Below, in pieces: positions 7,126 through 8,517 of a stretch of 8,517 bases of DNA. The notes below the pieces were generated by a model. It saw only the letters and a list, made by a program, of their open reading frames with translations, was not told the DNA's origin and did not search any database. Source of the DNA: Candidatus Roizmanbacteria bacterium CG_4_10_14_0_8_um_filter_39_9. Lineage in GTDB: Bacteria; Patescibacteriota; Microgenomatia; UBA1406; GWC2-37-13. Each line of letters begins with the position of its first letter. The first letter of the stretch is position 1. The stretch covers positions 1 through 8,517 of the forward strand of contig PFLF01000017.1 of NCBI GenBank assembly GCA_002784505.1, given 5' to 3'. Made by a program: the position numbers and the translations under genes.

Positions 7126-8265
7126 AATAAATGATAGATAGTTGTCTCGATTAATGGTCTTGAAGGTGCTTTTCGGGTAAGTGGAGCTCCAACTTTTCGG
7201 ACATTTGGCATTCTTGCTCCCCCACTTAAATTCATATCCGTGAAGCACCCCCTCATATTCTTCGACAAGATCAATTTCCTGCTGGTCGTAGGTCCTCCAA
7301 AAATAATTATTTCTGTATAGATGTTTGTATTCTTGTACCTTGAGTCTTTCAATAAAAAGATAGTTCTCCCATAACTGCCCCACATCGCTTCGAAGTTCTA
7401 AAGAATTAAAACTGTTCAAAATAGCATTTCGAATGCCGTTATCATAAAAGTAAAATCGCGCACTTTTGGTAACTTCTTTTCGTAAATTTCGGGAAAATCC
7501 ATGCACTCTCTTCAGTACAAATGCTTTTTCAAGAAGATCGAGATATCTTTCAACAGTGCGAGTATTTAGCCCTAGTTGCCCTCCTACTTCGTTTAGAGAG
7601 ACTTCGAAGCCAATTTGAAGGGCGATAAGACGAAGAAGCTGGATAATCTTATACGATTTTCTTATTCCTTCGAATTCCAACAGATCTGAATAAAGGTGAT
7701 TGTCAACGACACTTTTGAGTATCCTTATTTTTTCATGTTGATCTGAAGTAGTAATAACTTCGGGATATGAACCATAAATGAGACGTGAGGGAAGAAGCGC
7801 TTTTGTTTCAAACAGATTTTCATACGGGGTAAGCTCCATTTGTGAAATAGGGTACAAAAAATATTCCCACCTACGTCCAACGAGCGGCTCCCCAACTTGG
7901 TTTGCAAGTTTAAATGAAGATGATCCAGTGGTAATAATTTTTATTCCGGGTATCATATCTACCATAATCTTCAGATTAAGCCCGATTTGGTATATTTTCT
8001 GAGCCTCATCGATTACAAGAAGTTTTTTATTTCCAATATTTTCTTGAAGGATTGAATTTGATTGACTGCTGAGCCATGGGTGTACCGATTTGTCCTCTCC
8101 AGACACAAAAAGTACATCTTCCTTTACGCCTTGAAGGATTTCTTTGACAAGGGTTGTTTTCCCCACCTGGCGAGGACCATAGATAACCACCACTTTATTC
8201 GGCTGAAGATGCTTTATGACGTCTTTTTTAATTGTTCTTTGTATATTAATACCTTTATTTAGCAT
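7111..8265 (-). CDS. AAA_14/DUF4143 ATPase (ATPase 2)
   Basis: Second P-loop ATPase of the same family as its neighbour, 384 aa from the ATG at 8265. Walker A is YGPRQVGKTT (K36), Walker B KLLVIDEAQ, sensor-1 KIITTGSSSFKL, and the arginine-finger-like motif LVGRRW. A winged-helix segment (EVSLNEVGGQLGLNTRTVERY) starts near residue 220. The DUF4143/PD-(D/E)XK-like end has D332 in QEIDLVEE, then E345 and K347 in YEFKW. The DNYLSFIINEK tail parallels DNYAKVIEGLK in ATPase 1. The final INEK and stop lie inside repeat B. The frame can be extended to a TTG at 8286, but that stretch contains the TATAAT box, so the ATG at 8265 is preferred. No Shine-Dalgarno site is present; the -10 box is 9 nt away, suggesting a leaderless mRNA. 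The function is unknown. The shared architecture suggests a DNA-related or regulatory role rather than metabolism. Confidence 0.88.
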   Translation of the reverse strand: MLNKGINIQRTIKKDVIKHLQPNKVVVIYGPRQVGKTTLVKEILQGVKEDVLFVSGEDKSVHPWLSSQSNSILQENIGNKKLLVIDEAQKIYQIGLNLKIMVDMIPGIKIITTGSSSFKLANQVGEPLVGRRWEYFLYPISQMELTPYENLFETKALLPSRLIYGSYPEVITTSDQHEKIRILKSVVDNHLYSDLLEFEGIRKSYKIIQLLRLIALQIGFEVSLNEVGGQLGLNTRTVERYLDLLEKAFVLKRVHGFSRNLRKEVTKSARFYFYDNGIRNAILNSFNSLELRSDVGQLWENYLFIERLKVQEYKHLYRNNYFWRTYDQQEIDLVEEYEGVLHGYEFKWGSKNAKCPKSWSSTYPKSTFKTINRDNYLSFIINEK

Positions 8266-8274
8266 AATAATTGT

Positions 8275-8302
8275 ATTATAGTACAAACATTTAGCTTTTC
8301 AA
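8275..8302 (-). promoter_or_regulatory. Sigma-70-type promoter of ATPase 2
   Basis: On the - strand, TTGAAA (8302-8297), a 16-bp spacer and a perfect TATAAT (8280-8275) end 9 nt before the ATG at 8265. Transcription would start 1-3 nt before the start codon. A further TTGAAA (8314-8309) overlaps the end of repeat C exactly 12 bp upstream, as if the -35 segment GTTGAAAA had been duplicated. That outer copy has no -10 box at the right distance. Confidence 0.65.
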
Positions 8303-8310
8303 CTGTATTT

Positions 8311-8428
8311 TCAACCGTATTCCCCCTTCGCACATGGATCGTTGCAATGCGCCATGCGGGACATGCCTATAGTAATACATATCCAATACACATCAATTGG
8401 CCTTGGTTCGCGCCTATTTCTCATTAAT
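8311..8428. repeat. Direct repeat copy C, 118 bp
   Basis: Gap-free match to copy B with five differences (8353-8356 and 8365). It lies upstream of ATPase 2 in the same orientation as the other copies and ends, on the - strand, in CGGTTGA followed by AAA. On its far side there is no recognisable gene, only about 90 bp with a hairpin. Its - strand contains TTGATG (8396-8391), 16 bp, TACTAT (8374-8369) reading toward ATPase 2. Arms CGCATGG and CCATG(TG)CG inside it could form a 7-bp stem with a 2-nt bulge; copy B has lost part of that stem. Confidence 0.95.
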
Positions 8429-8438
8429 CGAAAGAATT

Positions 8439-8459
8439 CCTCGAAGCTCTGCTTCGGGG
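8439..8459. repeat. REP-like hairpin beside repeat C
   Basis: A 9-bp stem (CCTCGAAGC paired with GCTTCGGGG, one T-G wobble) closes a TCT loop. No U-run follows on the + strand (an A-run follows instead), and only a weak ATTCTTT follows on the - strand, so it is not a standard terminator. The shape and sequence resemble short palindromes scattered through many Patescibacteria genomes and REP elements mobilised by Y1 transposases. That resemblance is from memory and not tested. Confidence 0.5.
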
Positions 8460-8517
8460 TAAAAAATTTGTAAAATATGTGATGGTGAGTAATCATATTT
8501 TCAAAAGACACAATAAA

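Noticed and set aside
5740..8428. CRISPR array
   Set aside because: There are only three copies, about 1.2 kb apart, of a 118-bp repeat with full genes between them and no spacers or cas genes.
8439..8459. Rho-independent terminator
   Set aside because: The stem is good but lacks a T-run after it on either strand; the + strand side is an A-run.
8416..8503. Possible decayed 3' end of another gene beside repeat C (tail ...GILSINEK then stop)
   Set aside because: Read in the frame that gives the same INEK and TAG end as ATPase 2, a TGA appears only 28 codons upstream (8503-8501). No ATPase motif is visible and part of the frame is the hairpin.
8311..8511. Open - strand frame of 66 codons ending in the repeat (RNRREPRPIDVYW type tail), with a similar tail in a frame at 7008-7385
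   Set aside because: The shared tail is simply the repeat translated. The rest is unrelated flank in one case and an out-of-frame shadow of ATPase 2 in the other. The repeat is open in more than one frame, and two of the B/C codon differences are silent, but five changes are too few to argue for coding.

Overview
The window is an AT-rich stretch of a bacterial chromosome with two opposing blocks of genes. All six long genes end in TAA, TAG or TGA and none needs TGA read as a sense codon, so the standard bacterial code fits. I suspect a Patescibacteria/CPR-type genome. The reasons are two AAA_14/DUF4143 ATPases side by side, a divergent GH10 protein, start codons without Shine-Dalgarno sites, and a REP-like GAAGC/GCTTC hairpin. 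This assignment is inference only, as no rRNA or ribosomal-protein marker is present.

Left block, + strand, 1-2853: the end of a surface-polysaccharide cluster. A 5'-truncated O-antigen ligase/polymerase-like membrane protein is followed, with a 4-nt ATGA overlap, by an NAD-dependent sugar epimerase. That gene overlaps a WecG/TagA/CpsF (GT26) glycosyltransferase by 23 nt. The three genes form one translationally coupled unit that would make a nucleotide sugar, transfer it to a lipid-linked intermediate, and polymerise or ligate the glycan.

Centre, - strand, 2809-5706: a very large protein (about 965 aa) with a C-terminal GH10 glycoside hydrolase domain. About 650 residues before it match no family I recognise. 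It has no visible signal peptide. Its gene runs tail-to-tail into the glycosyltransferase gene with a 45-nt overlap.

Right block, - strand, 5787-8265: two divergent homologous ATPases (AAA_14 domain, winged helix, DUF4143 PD-(D/E)XK-like C-terminus). They are separated and bounded by three direct copies of one repeat: A at 5740-5787 (shortened), B at 7008-7125 and C at 8311-8428. B and C are 118 bp each and differ at only 5 positions, far closer than the ATPases they bound. The order is repeat-ATPase-repeat-ATPase-repeat.

The trailing end of each repeat (TTGA on the - strand) starts a -35-like box. In A and B it stands 17 bp from a perfect TATAAT, so the repeat seems to help drive the next gene. 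In C a second TTGAAA 12 bp further on has that role. The GH10 gene and ATPase 2 have their -10 box only 8-9 nt before the ATG, which predicts leaderless mRNAs. This repeat-bounded ATPase array is the most unusual feature of the window.
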